Assembly: GCA_030748485.1 (NCBI GenBank)
Contig: JASMLW010000333.1
Span: 1 to 45,126 of the forward strand
DNA length: 45,126 nucleotides
DNA from: Pirellulaceae bacterium
GTDB lineage: Bacteria > Planctomycetota > Planctomycetia > Pirellulales > Pirellulaceae
Direction of reading: 5' to 3'
Both the position numbers and the translations under genes were made by a program. Every line of letters starts with the position of its first letter. Positions within the stretch are counted from its first letter, which is position 1. The notes beneath the pieces were generated by a model, which saw only the letters and a list, made by a program, of their open reading frames with translations, was not told the origin of the DNA and did not search any database. Shown in pieces: positions 1 to 9,322 of the stretch.

Positions 1-4
1 GACG

Positions 5-22
5 GGAATTCTGGCGAATTCC
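5..22. other. short inverted repeat GGAATTC/GAATTCC
   Basis: Seven-base arms at 5-11 and 16-22 are exact reverse complements around a 4-base loop. The element lies just ahead of the first gene at the window edge. It could be the end of an upstream terminator or an operator, but there is no T-run and the upstream gene is outside the window. Confidence 0.25.
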
Positions 23-55
23 ACTACGTCTTTTCTGTCGTGCTATGCTATCCGC

Positions 56-421
56 ATGGACTCCAAACGTGGCGAGCAACAAGCGAGCGATCGGTTTCAG
101 TTTTCGCTGAAACATCTCTTCTTGCTTATCTTCCTTACATCGCTCTACTTTCCAGCCGTCACGGTGTTCGGAGAGTTTGGACCGCCGGCTATTCTGGGTG
201 TCTTTATTGTCGTCGTCGCTGTGACGGTCGCCAAGATTGAGAACATGGTGGTCGGAGCCGTGTTGGGAGCAATCGTCGCTGCATGTTGGTATAGCGCCAC
301 CGCTCTCTTTTGGGGGTTGAGTGGAGTTGGGTTGGTGGCGATTGGATCGATCTTTTACATTGCCTTTGGTTATGTGTTAGGGGCCGTTGCTGCTGCCGGG
401 CGGGACTTTCAGAACGCCTGA
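56..421 (+). CDS. small hypothetical multi-pass membrane protein
   Basis: A 121-residue protein of unknown function. After a polar N-terminus of about 15 residues comes a segment of the form FSLKHLFLLIFLTSLYF (about residues 16-32). It resembles the N-terminal membrane helix (FSLRxLLxLxxLxAV type) seen on many short planctomycete proteins; that resemblance is from memory. Two or three further hydrophobic stretches follow (about 45-62, 67-90 and 92-115), giving three to four membrane helices and no soluble domain. The ATG at 56 is the first in frame and no clear Shine-Dalgarno precedes it. The gene converges on the TrhO-RluA fusion with about 20 bases between stops. No function can be assigned. 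Confidence 0.65.
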   Translation: MDSKRGEQQASDRFQFSLKHLFLLIFLTSLYFPAVTVFGEFGPPAILGVFIVVVAVTVAKIENMVVGAVLGAIVAACWYSATALFWGLSGVGLVAIGSIFYIAFGYVLGAVAAAGRDFQNA

Positions 422-441
422 TGCGACGTCGAGTAGCCTTG

Positions 442-2229
442 TCAGGGCGGCTCGCACCAATTCGGCGGCGGGGCCTCCAGTTCGAGCCGCTCGCCGGTGG
501 TTGGGTGGTCAAAGGCTAATCTCCACGCGTGCAGCTGCATCGGCGGCGCGGTGGCGGGCAACGTTTGCACGAATCCCAGTTCGCCTCCGGGCAAGTAAGA
601 CGGGTCGCCCGTGATCGGCGCACCGTAGTTCCACAGATGGATGCGGATTTGGTTCGTGCGGCCGGTCCGGGGCGTTACTTGCAGCAGCGCCCCGCCCGTT
701 TCGAAACGCTCTACTACGAGGAAATCGGTTTGCGCGGAGAGTCCCGCCGGATCGCATACTCGCAGCCCGGCTTTGAGTGGCGTGTCGCCGATGGGCTCCG
801 AACAACTGAATCGATCGACATCCGGCGCATGGCCGACGCCGGCCAAATAGGTCTTCTGGACCGAGCCGCCGACAAACTGCGGCTGCAGCGTTGCCGCGAC
901 TGAACGGCGGCGGCAAAGCACGGCGACACCGGATGTGTTGGCGTCGAGCCGGTGGGCGACGCGAAGCTTTTCGGGCGCGTAAACCGAGTTGAGAATCGAG
1001 ACGAGCGTGTTGCGGTTGAAGCGACCGCAGGGGTGCATGGGGAGCGGGGCCGGCTTGTTGACGGCGACGATCGCCTCATCCTCCCAGAGGATTTCGATGT
1101 TGGCGTTGACGTCGGGTTCGACGATCTGCGGTTCGATATGCCGCAGGCGATCGCGAGCTCGCACGATCGTCGCCGCGTCAAGCGTTTCACCGTCGCGTTC
1201 GAGGCAGCCGAGGCGACAGGCGTTCTCCCATTCATCGCGCGGGATATAGACGAACGCATCATCCAGCATGTCGACGAGATTCGCGCCATCGTACTTCTCC
1301 GGTACGCGGAACGGCCGGACGTTGTCGTAGGGCTGGCTGCCGGGGAGCGGGTCGGTGAATCGCGCGATGGCGACGTGACGCGCCGCGATCTGTTCCGACA
1401 TTTTCAGGCGGTCGGCGCGGTGACAGTAAGGGCAACTAACGCCCTCCGAGTAGCTCGGGGACCGCATGTCCTCGGGCGTCAAGATAGCCTGGCAGGCAAA
1501 GCACAAGCCGCGCGATGTGGCGTCCAGGTCGGGCTTGAGCGCGACGCGCTGATCGAACACGAAGCAGTCTCCCGAATAGTGGTCGGCTCCGCATTCTTCG
1601 AAGTACTTCAGGATGCCGCCGTCCAATTGGTAGACTTCCTCGAACCCTTCATCTTCGAGAAACGGACCGGCTTTCTCGCAGCGAATTCCGCCCGTACAGA
1701 ACATGACCAGCGGCTTGCGCTTGGCGTCGTCGGGCAGCTTCTTCGCCGCCGCCGGAAAGTCGCGAAAGCTGTCGACGCCGATGGCGCGGGCGGTGGAGAA
1801 AGTACCCACCTCAACTTCAAAGTCGTTGCGGACGTCGAGCAACGTGATGTCGCGGCCTTCGGACATCCAATCGCGGAGCTCGGTCGCCGCAATCCTGGGC
1901 GAGGTGCGACGCGCCGGGTCGATGCCGTCGACGCCGAACGCGATGATCTCTTTTTTCAACTTGACCAGCATTCGGCGGAACGGCTGCCGCTCGCTGTAGC
2001 TCTCCTTGCCAATCAGGTCGGCGAACTCATCCTGGCTTTGCAAGTGCGCCATCAACTCGCGGACCGCCTCGGGGCGACCGGCGATGAAGAGGTTGATTCC
2101 TTCGGTCGCCAGTAGGATCGTGCCGCGCAATCGAAGTCGACGGCTCAGACGCGAGAGTTCCCGGCGACGGGCGTCGAGCGAATCGAGCGAGACGAACTTG
2201 TAGGCGGCGACGTTGAGAACTTGACCCAT
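442..2229 (-). CDS. TrhO-type tRNA uridine hydroxylase fused to RluA-family pseudouridine synthase
   Basis: This 595-residue protein joins two RNA-modification enzymes. Residues 1-280 match TrhO (YceA), which makes 5-hydroxyuridine at position 34 of tRNA: an N-terminal acylphosphatase-like domain (GTILLATEGIN, about 36-46), then a rhodanese domain with active-site loop CTGGIRCEKAG and catalytic Cys178. Two cysteine pairs follow (C243/C246 and C266/C269), probably a zinc site. Residues about 325-365 look like an S4-type RNA-binding stretch. Residues about 375-590 form an RluA-family synthase with HRLDANTSG and catalytic Asp429. Each half keeps its key residues and is near full length, so both are probably active. 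TrhO and RluA are normally separate proteins; E. coli TrhO is about 350 residues. No symbol is given because of the fusion. Confidence 0.93.
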   Translation of the reverse strand: MGQVLNVAAYKFVSLDSLDARRRELSRLSRRLRLRGTILLATEGINLFIAGRPEAVRELMAHLQSQDEFADLIGKESYSERQPFRRMLVKLKKEIIAFGVDGIDPARRTSPRIAATELRDWMSEGRDITLLDVRNDFEVEVGTFSTARAIGVDSFRDFPAAAKKLPDDAKRKPLVMFCTGGIRCEKAGPFLEDEGFEEVYQLDGGILKYFEECGADHYSGDCFVFDQRVALKPDLDATSRGLCFACQAILTPEDMRSPSYSEGVSCPYCHRADRLKMSEQIAARHVAIARFTDPLPGSQPYDNVRPFRVPEKYDGANLVDMLDDAFVYIPRDEWENACRLGCLERDGETLDAATIVRARDRLRHIEPQIVEPDVNANIEILWEDEAIVAVNKPAPLPMHPCGRFNRNTLVSILNSVYAPEKLRVAHRLDANTSGVAVLCRRRSVAATLQPQFVGGSVQKTYLAGVGHAPDVDRFSCSEPIGDTPLKAGLRVCDPAGLSAQTDFLVVERFETGGALLQVTPRTGRTNQIRIHLWNYGAPITGDPSYLPGGELGFVQTLPATAPPMQLHAWRLAFDHPTTGERLELEAPPPNWCEPP

Positions 2230-2477
2230 CGGGGCGATCGCAAGGAGGCGGCGGCGGAAGGTGCGGTTGAAGCGGCGCGCCGAGCGTCCGAAAGCGTCCG
2301 GTTTTACTCTATTGGGACTCGAGCTGGTAGGGCGGTCAGTCGGCCTATCGCCCTGCCTGCTCGTACTTTACGGCTGGCCATCCAAGCTCACCGCGAACTG
2401 GAAAAACGTATCAATCTTGGCTTATTTCGCTTATCCTTTTAGACGTCGATTTGACTGCCATTAGAGGCCCGGGTGCC

Positions 2478-4922
2478 GTGCTCAAGATTCCCTCAATCGT
2501 TTTCGTCGGCGTCGTCTTGATCGCTCAAGTAGCGGACGGGCTGGGCGCTCCGCCGGTGCTGAAAAGCGTCTATCCGCCGGGCGTCGCCGCCGGGTCACAA
2601 TCCCAAGTCGAACTCACCGGTGATCGGCTCGCAGGCGTCACCGCGCTGCGGTCGAACTGTGCGGAACTGAAGTTCGAGCTGATTGAAGGCAACCGGTTTC
2701 GCGTCGTTGCGGCGGCCGACGCGCAGCCTGGCTTGTACGACGTTCGGGCCGTTTGCCCCTCGGGCGTGAGCACCGCCCGGACGTTTTTTGTGACGACGCG
2801 CAAGCACGTTCTAGAGCCCGCCCCATCTGCGGACTCAGAGCCTGCGAACTCAGAGCCGAACTCCCCGACGTTGACCGTCGAACCGGACACGGTCATCAGC
2901 GGCAAGATTGAGAAGGCGGGTGACGTGGATCGTTACCGCTTCGCCGCCACAGCTGGGCAATCGCTGGTGATCGAATGCTGGGCCCATCGCATCGATTCGA
3001 TGTTGCGAGCGATCATTGTCGTTGTCGACGAGCGCGGGCAGCGGCTGGCTTCGAACCGGGGTTTCTTCGGCGTCGATCCGGCGCTGCGTTTTGTCGCGCC
3101 GGCGGCTGGAAACTATGAAGTTCAAGTCTTCGACCTGATCTACGCCGGTGGCGGCGACCGCTTCTATCGGCTCGATATCGGCGCGGGACCGCGGGTCGTG
3201 GCGACGCATCCCGCCGCCGTGCGTTTGGATGAACCCGTCGAGATTGAACTGATCGGTTGGAACTTGGCCGGCGACCAAGGGGCAGGCTCCGATAAGACGG
3301 CTCGCGGCGTCCATCGCCTCGATGTTGTCCGAACCAAACTGACCGCTCCGCGGCAACCTGCGACGGCGGCCGTGTTTCGAGCTGCTCACCAGATCGGTTC
3401 GCGAGATTTCGGGTACTTGCCGCGCGGAGCCGACGCGCCGGTGGCCATCGGCGTCGCCGACAACGAACTGATCGTGACAAGCGGCGAGTCGCGGAGCATG
3501 GAGTCCGCGACGCCGATACCGATACCGGCTGACATTTGCGGCAGCTGGGCCGCCGAGAAACAGCAACATTGGTACGCCTTGGATGTTCGCCGGGGCGAGA
3601 CGATACGGATTGTCGGCCGCGGTCAACGACTGGGAGCCCCCGTGGATCTCGACGTTCGCCTATTGGACGGACCGTCCGAACTGGCTGCTTTTCGCGATCA
3701 CCTCGACAATCCGGGCGGCCTGCGTTTTCCGGTCGGACACCTCGACGGATCCGGCAGTTGGCTGGCTCCGCGAGACGGTCGTTTCTACGTGCTCGTCAGA
3801 AACCTGTTTACCGGATCCAAAGAGGACGCCCGACGTCGTTATTGGCTGCGAGTCACGCGCGAGGAGCCGTCGGTTGAGATCGTTGCGCTGGCGCGTCCGG
3901 CGTCGAGTCCCGGCGCGATTGCGATTCAGCCGGGCGGACGAACGGTCGTCGATCTGCTCGCCGTTCGCCAAGGAGTGACCGGGAGCATTCGCGTCCGCGC
4001 CGACAACCTGCCGCCGGGCCTAAAGTGCGACGATGTTTTCATCGGTCCGGATGTCGACGTCACCCCGCTGGTGCTCACCGCCGAAGCCACGGCGAAACCG
4101 TACTTTGGAAAGCTGCAGTTGGTCGCGTCGCACACTGTTGGCGGCGCGCCGCGACAGCAACAAGTTGCGTCCGGCGAGATGGTCAGCGCCGGCTATCCCA
4201 CCGGCCGTGGCCGCCTGACCGACGAGACTCCGTTGGCGGTTGTCCGAGAGCGAGCTCCGTTCCAGGTGGACGCCGGCCTCCGTCGCGAACGTTTTCAGCA
4301 GGGGTCCATCGTCGACATTGACATCGACCTTCGTCGCGCGCGTGTCGGCCACTCGGCTGCGGCCAAGCTGGGCGTCATCGGTTTGCCGCCGGGCGTCCAA
4401 GCTCGGCGGGCGACGATCGCGGCCGGCGAGTCACACGGTACGATTAGCCTCTACATCCCGCCGCAACTGCCAACCGGAAAGTACTCGCTGTCAGTGCGAG
4501 TCGACACGACCGCGCTCCCGGCAACGCAGACGGCGAAAGAAAAACCCTCTGGAGTTGTCGCCTTCAGCAACGCGGTTTCTTTCGAAGTGTACCCGGCCCC
4601 GTTCGTGCTGGCCGTCGATCTGGACGCTCCGCGGCGGATCCATCGCGGCGAGACGATCACGCTCAACTACACCGCCAAACGCAAAAACGGTTTCATTGGA
4701 AAAATCCACACCGAGATGGCGGCTCCCGGCGAGGTCGAGGGATTGCGGGTCCGCGGGGTGACGTTCGTTGGACAAACGGAAACTGGTACACTGCAGATCA
4801 TCGCCAACAAAGACGCCCCCCTCGGGCAACAGCCGTTCCTTCGCTTGGAAGGCGTCGGCACGGTCGAAGACGAACCGGTGTACTTGGGAGCCGTGTTTTT
4901 AAACCTTGAGATCGTCGAATGA
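2478..4922 (+). CDS. exported PPC-domain (pre-peptidase C-terminal) protein
   Basis: An exported protein of about 814 residues and unknown role, first gene of a three-gene operon. From the GTG at 2478 the N-terminus (VLKIPSIVFVGVVLIAQVADGLGA) is a good signal peptide, with AGAGG about 10 bases upstream; a TTG at 2451 is the alternative. An Ig-like region is followed by a PPC beta-sandwich (about residues 135-240: ISGKIEKAGDVDRYRFAA, then SLVIECWA) and further beta-rich domains. There are no catalytic motifs. PPC proteins commonly precede PSD1 cytochromes in planctomycetes. The stop overlaps the next start as ATGA, so translation is probably coupled. Codons 118-127 contain a small in-frame tandem duplication (SADSEPANSEP). 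Confidence 0.85.
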   Translation: MLKIPSIVFVGVVLIAQVADGLGAPPVLKSVYPPGVAAGSQSQVELTGDRLAGVTALRSNCAELKFELIEGNRFRVVAAADAQPGLYDVRAVCPSGVSTARTFFVTTRKHVLEPAPSADSEPANSEPNSPTLTVEPDTVISGKIEKAGDVDRYRFAATAGQSLVIECWAHRIDSMLRAIIVVVDERGQRLASNRGFFGVDPALRFVAPAAGNYEVQVFDLIYAGGGDRFYRLDIGAGPRVVATHPAAVRLDEPVEIELIGWNLAGDQGAGSDKTARGVHRLDVVRTKLTAPRQPATAAVFRAAHQIGSRDFGYLPRGADAPVAIGVADNELIVTSGESRSMESATPIPIPADICGSWAAEKQQHWYALDVRRGETIRIVGRGQRLGAPVDLDVRLLDGPSELAAFRDHLDNPGGLRFPVGHLDGSGSWLAPRDGRFYVLVRNLFTGSKEDARRRYWLRVTREEPSVEIVALARPASSPGAIAIQPGGRTVVDLLAVRQGVTGSIRVRADNLPPGLKCDDVFIGPDVDVTPLVLTAEATAKPYFGKLQLVASHTVGGAPRQQQVASGEMVSAGYPTGRGRLTDETPLAVVRERAPFQVDAGLRRERFQQGSIVDIDIDLRRARVGHSAAAKLGVIGLPPGVQARRATIAAGESHGTISLYIPPQLPTGKYSLSVRVDTTALPATQTAKEKPSGVVAFSNAVSFEVYPAPFVLAVDLDAPRRIHRGETITLNYTAKRKNGFIGKIHTEMAAPGEVEGLRVRGVTFVGQTETGTLQIIANKDAPLGQQPFLRLEGVGTVEDEPVYLGAVFLNLEIVE

Positions 4923-7423
4923 TGCGCCGTCAATCAAAAACGAATAGTTGGATCCTCGCCGTCGCCGCGTCCCTGCTGGCTCCGGCCGTCTCCAATGGGC
5001 AATCGCCTCCGCCGTTTCAACTCTCACACGAATCGATCGAGTTGTTCGCCGGTCAATCCCAGCAGGTACTGGCCGACGGCGCGGCTGAGAACGGTCGAAT
5101 CGTCGATCTGACCGCCAGCGTGAACTACGCGTCATCCGATCCGGCGGTGGCGAGCGTCACGGCGGCCGGGCTGGTCGTGGCTCATCGAGCAGGCCGCGCC
5201 GAGATCGCCGTCACATGGAAGTCGGCCTCCCAGAAAATTACGGTCGCCGTTCAAGATGCGCGGCGGTCGCCTCCGCTGCGGTTTGTTACCGACATCGTGC
5301 CCGTGCTGACAAAGCGCGGTTGCAACAGCGGCAGTTGCCACGGCAAGGCGACCGGACAAAACGGATTCCGACTCTCCTTGTTGGGATTTGAACCGGCGTT
5401 TGATTATCGCGCGCTGGTTTTGGAAGCGCGAGGCCGGCGGTTGTTCCCCGCCGATCCCGATCGGAGTCTCGTGTTGCAAAAGGCGATTGGCGACGTGCCC
5501 CACGGCGGCGGCGCGCGACTGCGGGTTGAAGACGACGACTACCAGGCGCTGCGGGATTGGATCGTGCGCGGAACGGTCGGGCCGTCTGACTCGGATCCTC
5601 AGCTGGTGCGACTCGAGTTGCAACCGAGCAGTCGCGTTTTGGCTCGCGAGTCTCGGCAGCAAGTCGTCGTCACGGCTTTCTATTCCGACGCGACGTCTCG
5701 GGATGTCACGCGGCAAGCCGTCTATCTTTCCAGCGACGATCGATTGGCGGCCGCGGATGAAAGCGGTTTGATCAGCACGTTTGATCGCAGCGGAATCGTG
5801 TCGGTGATGGCCCGCTTCGGCGGCAAGATCGCCACCTTCTACGGTTCGGCGCCACTGCCCCGAAACGACGCGGAGCGCTCGGCGGTTCGCAGCCGGTTGT
5901 CGGAAGTCGAGAAACACATCACCTCGCCGGTGGATCGCCTGCTGTTCCAGCAATGGAGCCGACTGGGAGTGGCTCCCTCGAACGAAGTTAGCGACGCCGC
6001 CTTCATTCGCCGAGTCACGATCGATATTTGCGGATCGCTGCCAACATCGGCGGAGGTTCGCTCGTACGTCTCGGACACCGCGCTCGACAAGCGGTCGCGT
6101 TTGATCGACCGCCTGCTCCGCCAGCCGGCTTACGCCAGTTACTTCGCGATGAAGTGGGGCGACGTGCTGCAGAACCGCGGGGCCGGCTACTCCACTCGCC
6201 AGCAACGTGCGGGCACTTCCATGTTCGGCGGCTGGATCCGCGATTCGATCGCCGCCAACAAACCGTACGATCAGTTCGTTTATGAGATCATCACCGCCAG
6301 CGGCAGCCAGCGCGAGAATCCGCCGACCGTTTGGCACCGCTCCGTGCGAACCATGCCCGACTACGTCGAGTCGGTGGCGCAGGCGTTCTTGGGCGTTCGC
6401 ATCCAATGCGCGCAATGCCACCACCATCCGTTCGAGCGTTGGAGCCAAACGGACTACTACGGCTTGGCCGCTGTGTTCGCGCGACTCGGTCGCAAGGGCG
6501 GCTTCGCCGATGCGGAAGTGCCCACGGACGAGGTGATCTATTTGAAGGATCGAGGTGAGGTGAAACATCCGCGGACCGGTGCGATCGTGGCCCCGCGGGC
6601 GTTGGGCGGGCCCGACCTGCCGCTCGGTCCCTACGATGATCCGCGCTCCGCCTTCGCCGACTGGATGACCGATCCCGAGAACCCCTTCTTCGCGCGTACG
6701 ATGGCGAACCGCATGTGGGCGCACTTTCTCGGCCGCGGCGTCATCGACCCGATCGACGACGCCCGCATCACCAATCCTCCAAGCAACCCCGAGTTGCTCG
6801 ACTTCTTGGCGAACGATTTCGCCCGTCATCACTACGATGTCAAACATCTGATTCGCACAATCTGCAACTCGCTCGCCTATCGATTGTCGGCGACGGCGAG
6901 TGAATTGAATCGTCGCGATACGCAATCGTTCGCTCGTTTCTATCCGCGCAGATTGGGAGCCGAAGTGTTGCTCGACGGGATCAGCCAGGTGCTCGAAGCG
7001 CCGACGGCGTTTTCGGGGGGTCCCGGTTCTTTTCCCGCCGGCACTCGGGCGATTGAGTTGCCGGACGAGAATGTGCCGTTGCACTTCCTCGACGTCTTCG
7101 GGCGGCCGGCGCGGACGACTGCCTGCGAGTGCGAGCGGATCGATGCTCCCGCACTCGCCCAAGGACTGGAGCTTGTCAACTCAACCGAACTGCAAAGAAA
7201 ACTCACCGTCAAAGGCGGATTCGCCGCTCAGCTGGCGGAAAACAAACTGACGCACGAAGAGAACGTGGGCGAGATTTTCGCGCGGCTGTTCGCCCGCGAG
7301 CCAGACGATCGAGAAATGCAAGTGGCGAAAGGCTTCCTCGCCTCTGAAAAAGATCGCGCCGCCGCTTACCAGTCGTTGCTCTGGTCGCTGCTGGTGACAA
7401 ACGAGTTCCTGTTCAACCACTAG
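4919..7423 (+). CDS. PSD1 / DUF1549-DUF1553 cytochrome protein with N-terminal Ig-like domain
   Basis: An exported 834-residue protein of the planctomycete PSD1 family. A signal peptide (about residues 1-28) precedes a bacterial Ig-like (Big_2 type) domain (about 33-112). The cytochrome-like segment has a CX4CH motif (C135, C140, H141 in GCNSGSCHGKATG) instead of the usual CXXCH. DUF1549 follows, with a canonical heme motif CAQCH at C497/C500/H501 (IQCAQCHHHPFERW). The C-terminal half is DUF1553 (RTMANRMWAHFLGRGVIDP, then the SNPELLDFLA region). The family is assumed to act in periplasmic electron transfer or polymer metabolism; its biochemistry is unproven. The start overlaps the upstream stop (ATGA) and the DUF1501 gene follows 27 bases later. 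Confidence 0.93.
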   Translation: MMRRQSKTNSWILAVAASLLAPAVSNGQSPPPFQLSHESIELFAGQSQQVLADGAAENGRIVDLTASVNYASSDPAVASVTAAGLVVAHRAGRAEIAVTWKSASQKITVAVQDARRSPPLRFVTDIVPVLTKRGCNSGSCHGKATGQNGFRLSLLGFEPAFDYRALVLEARGRRLFPADPDRSLVLQKAIGDVPHGGGARLRVEDDDYQALRDWIVRGTVGPSDSDPQLVRLELQPSSRVLARESRQQVVVTAFYSDATSRDVTRQAVYLSSDDRLAAADESGLISTFDRSGIVSVMARFGGKIATFYGSAPLPRNDAERSAVRSRLSEVEKHITSPVDRLLFQQWSRLGVAPSNEVSDAAFIRRVTIDICGSLPTSAEVRSYVSDTALDKRSRLIDRLLRQPAYASYFAMKWGDVLQNRGAGYSTRQQRAGTSMFGGWIRDSIAANKPYDQFVYEIITASGSQRENPPTVWHRSVRTMPDYVESVAQAFLGVRIQCAQCHHHPFERWSQTDYYGLAAVFARLGRKGGFADAEVPTDEVIYLKDRGEVKHPRTGAIVAPRALGGPDLPLGPYDDPRSAFADWMTDPENPFFARTMANRMWAHFLGRGVIDPIDDARITNPPSNPELLDFLANDFARHHYDVKHLIRTICNSLAYRLSATASELNRRDTQSFARFYPRRLGAEVLLDGISQVLEAPTAFSGGPGSFPAGTRAIELPDENVPLHFLDVFGRPARTTACECERIDAPALAQGLELVNSTELQRKLTVKGGFAAQLAENKLTHEENVGEIFARLFAREPDDREMQVAKGFLASEKDRAAAYQSLLWSLLVTNEFLFNH

Positions 7424-7450
7424 CGCCACAGGTTATTGAGGAACAAGCTG

Positions 7451-8782
7451 ATGTTAAACGTGGTTGGTTCGGCCTTTCAGAACTGCGACCGAGTGACGCG
7501 GCGCAACTTCCTGCAACTCGGCGCGCCGCTGCTCGGTCTGGGAATCGACTCGCTGTTGCGGGGCGATGCGCGGGCGGCCGAACAGTCGTCGGCGAACGGC
7601 AGCAAGAAGTCGCTGATCGTCTTCTGGACGCACGGCGGGATGAGCCAGCAGGACACCTACGACATGAAGCCGTTGGCTCCCGCCGAGTATCGGGGGATGT
7701 ACGAGCCGATTGCCACTAAAGAACCGGGTGTGCAGGTGTGCGAGCGATTCGGCGAGCAAGCGAAGGTGATGAACCACATCTCGCAAGTTCGCTCGGTGCA
7801 TCACGAAAACGGCATCCACGCGCCGTCGGCTCACTGGATGCAAACGGGCTACTTCGGCCCCACGCTGGCTCGCAATGCGGCGCAAAATCCCTCCTTTGGA
7901 TCCGTCATCTCCCGCTCGCTCGGTTCGCGCGCCGCGCAGATGCCCGCGTACGTCACCGTTCCCAAGTCCGAGGCGTTTGGCTATCAAGGAGCCGTCTACC
8001 TGGGGAAAGCTTTCAACCCGTTCGAGGTCGGAGCCGATCCGAACGCCAAGGATTTCAAGGTCCCCAACCTGACGATGCCCGGCGGTCTGACCGCCGCCAG
8101 CCTGGCGTCGCGCCGCCGACTGCTCAAGGAGTTCGATTCGATCAACCGCGATATCGATCAGAGCGGAGTCATGAAAGGACTCGACACCTTTAAAGCTCAG
8201 GCGCTCGAGATGGTGTCGGGGAAGCGAGTTCGCGAGGCCTTTGACATCAATCAGGAGGATCCGAAAACTCGCGATCGTTACGGACGTCACCAGTATGGGC
8301 AGAGCGCGCTGTTGGCGCGGCGGTTGGTCGAAGCGGGCGCGCGTTGTATCACCATCAACACGGGTTATTGGGACCACCACAACGAGATCGAAAAAGGATT
8401 GGAAGAGCATCTCCCCCCACTCGATCGAGCGATCGCCGGGCTGGTCGCCGACTTGCACGAACGCGGCATGCTCGACGATGTGATGATCTATTGCGCCGGT
8501 GAATTCGGTCGCACGCCGCTCATCAACGGCCACGCCGGGCGCGATCATTGGTCCAATTGCTTCACCGTCATGCTGGCCGGCGGCGGGATCCAAGGCGGTC
8601 GAGTTGTCGGCGCGAGCGAAAAATTCGGCGGCGGCGTGAAGGAACGGCTGAGCACGCCGCTCGACGTGCTCGCGACAATCTACTACGGACTCGGGATCCC
8701 GCTGACGACGCTCTACAACGACGCCACCGGACGTCCGACCAGCATCGTTGGCCAAGGGCGACCGATTCACGAGTTGTATTAG
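7451..8782 (+). CDS. DUF1501 family protein, Tat-exported
   Basis: A 443-residue DUF1501 protein, a planctomycete-rich family related to the sulfatase/alkaline phosphatase fold and of unknown activity. The start at ATG 7451 is set by GAGGA at 7438-7442; a TTG at 7436 is open but less likely. The N-terminus has a twin-arginine signal (TRRNFLQLGAPLLGLG), so it is probably exported folded. Characteristic blocks are IVFWTHGGMSQQDTYDMKP, the GIHAPSAHWMQTGYFGP region, GEFGRTPLINGHAGRDHW and GGGIQGGRVVGAS. DUF1501 genes usually follow PSD1 genes, as here, and the pair is thought to work together. Last gene of the operon starting near 2478. Confidence 0.92.
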   Translation: MLNVVGSAFQNCDRVTRRNFLQLGAPLLGLGIDSLLRGDARAAEQSSANGSKKSLIVFWTHGGMSQQDTYDMKPLAPAEYRGMYEPIATKEPGVQVCERFGEQAKVMNHISQVRSVHHENGIHAPSAHWMQTGYFGPTLARNAAQNPSFGSVISRSLGSRAAQMPAYVTVPKSEAFGYQGAVYLGKAFNPFEVGADPNAKDFKVPNLTMPGGLTAASLASRRRLLKEFDSINRDIDQSGVMKGLDTFKAQALEMVSGKRVREAFDINQEDPKTRDRYGRHQYGQSALLARRLVEAGARCITINTGYWDHHNEIEKGLEEHLPPLDRAIAGLVADLHERGMLDDVMIYCAGEFGRTPLINGHAGRDHWSNCFTVMLAGGGIQGGRVVGASEKFGGGVKERLSTPLDVLATIYYGLGIPLTTLYNDATGRPTSIVGQGRPIHELY

Positions 8783-8788
8783 TCCAGC

Positions 8789-9139
8789 GTGCGCAACAAT
8801 CTGGCCATGCGTCTGCTGCGGTCAAACTTCAACAACATCGACCTGCTCTTGGCGCTCGGCTACGATTTCCTCTCGGCCGTCGAACGTCTCCAGCAATGGT
8901 CATTTGCCACTCGTCGCCCGTTGTCTCGAGCGCGTCGATCGCATCGCTCGAAGAACGATTGGCGACCACCGCGTCGGCCAGTCGTTCGACCGTTTCCCGG
9001 TACTGGCCACGGGATGCCGATGAAGCAGCGCGCCGTCGATCAAGGTTCTTTCCGTGGCGGCGGAGAATCTGCTTCGTGCGACGCTTGCGAGGCCGACCTG
9101 GCGAGCGCGTCTTGGGACCCGCTTTGTTCGACGCTCCCT
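8789..9139. other. gene-poor stretch with possible gene fragments
   Basis: No complete gene is supported here. On the plus strand 8789-8896 reads as 36 codons with strong GC bias at third positions (NNLAMRLLRSNFNNIDLLLA...) and then loses coding character. On the minus strand roughly 8900-9120 reads as a basic segment with an AT-hook-like GRPRKRR, followed by a helical stretch (ETVERLADAVVANRSSSDAI). Neither has a convincing start, ribosome site or recognised family. They may be remnants of two former genes left between the DUF1501 gene and the palindromic repeats. Confidence 0.3.
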
Positions 9140-9256
9140 GTTGTGGCGCCCTTTCAGGGCTTGATGGGTCTTCATCGATCGGTAACCCAGGGCAGAGCGC
9201 AGCGCCGCCCTGGGTACGGAAACCCCCCGGACCCCGTCGCCCTGAAAGGGCACAAC
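9140..9256. repeat. palindromic intergenic repeat element, copy 1
   Basis: A nested inverted repeat. Outer arms are GTTGTGGCGCCCTTTCAGGGC at its left end and GCCCTGAAAGGGCACAAC at 9239-9256. Inner arms are ACCCAGGGC (9185-9193) and GCCCTGGGT (9207-9215). The left half is almost identical to copy 2 starting at 9323. I recall similar CCCTTTCAGGGC / ACCCAGGGC elements as common between planctomycete genes. The fold suggests a mobile REP/MITE-like element or a transcribed hairpin. Confidence 0.75.
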
Positions 9257-9268
9257 ATACCGATTCAT

Positions 9269-9302
9269 CCCAAATATGCCGCGTCCCCAAACATGCCGCG
9301 TC
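9269..9302. repeat. 17-bp tandem duplication between repeat copies
   Basis: CCCAAATATGCCGCGTC (9269-9285) is followed directly by CCCAAACATGCCGCGTC (9286-9302), one mismatch. It fills the spacer between the two palindromic elements and encodes nothing recognisable. Confidence 0.8.
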
Positions 9303-9322
9303 ATTGAATTCGACGGCTCCCC

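Noticed and set aside
952..2115. Long plus-strand open frame (387 aa) opposite the TrhO-RluA gene
   Set aside because: It is the antisense shadow of a gene with recognised motifs in both halves; its own translation is arginine/valine-rich with no motif.
5132..7162. Minus-strand open frame of 676 aa opposite the PSD1 gene
   Set aside because: GC-rich third positions keep the opposite strand open; the plus strand has clear PSD1 motifs and signal peptide.
7454..8770. Minus-strand open frame of 438 aa opposite the DUF1501 gene
   Set aside because: Shadow of a gene with clear family motifs; no start site or motif of its own.
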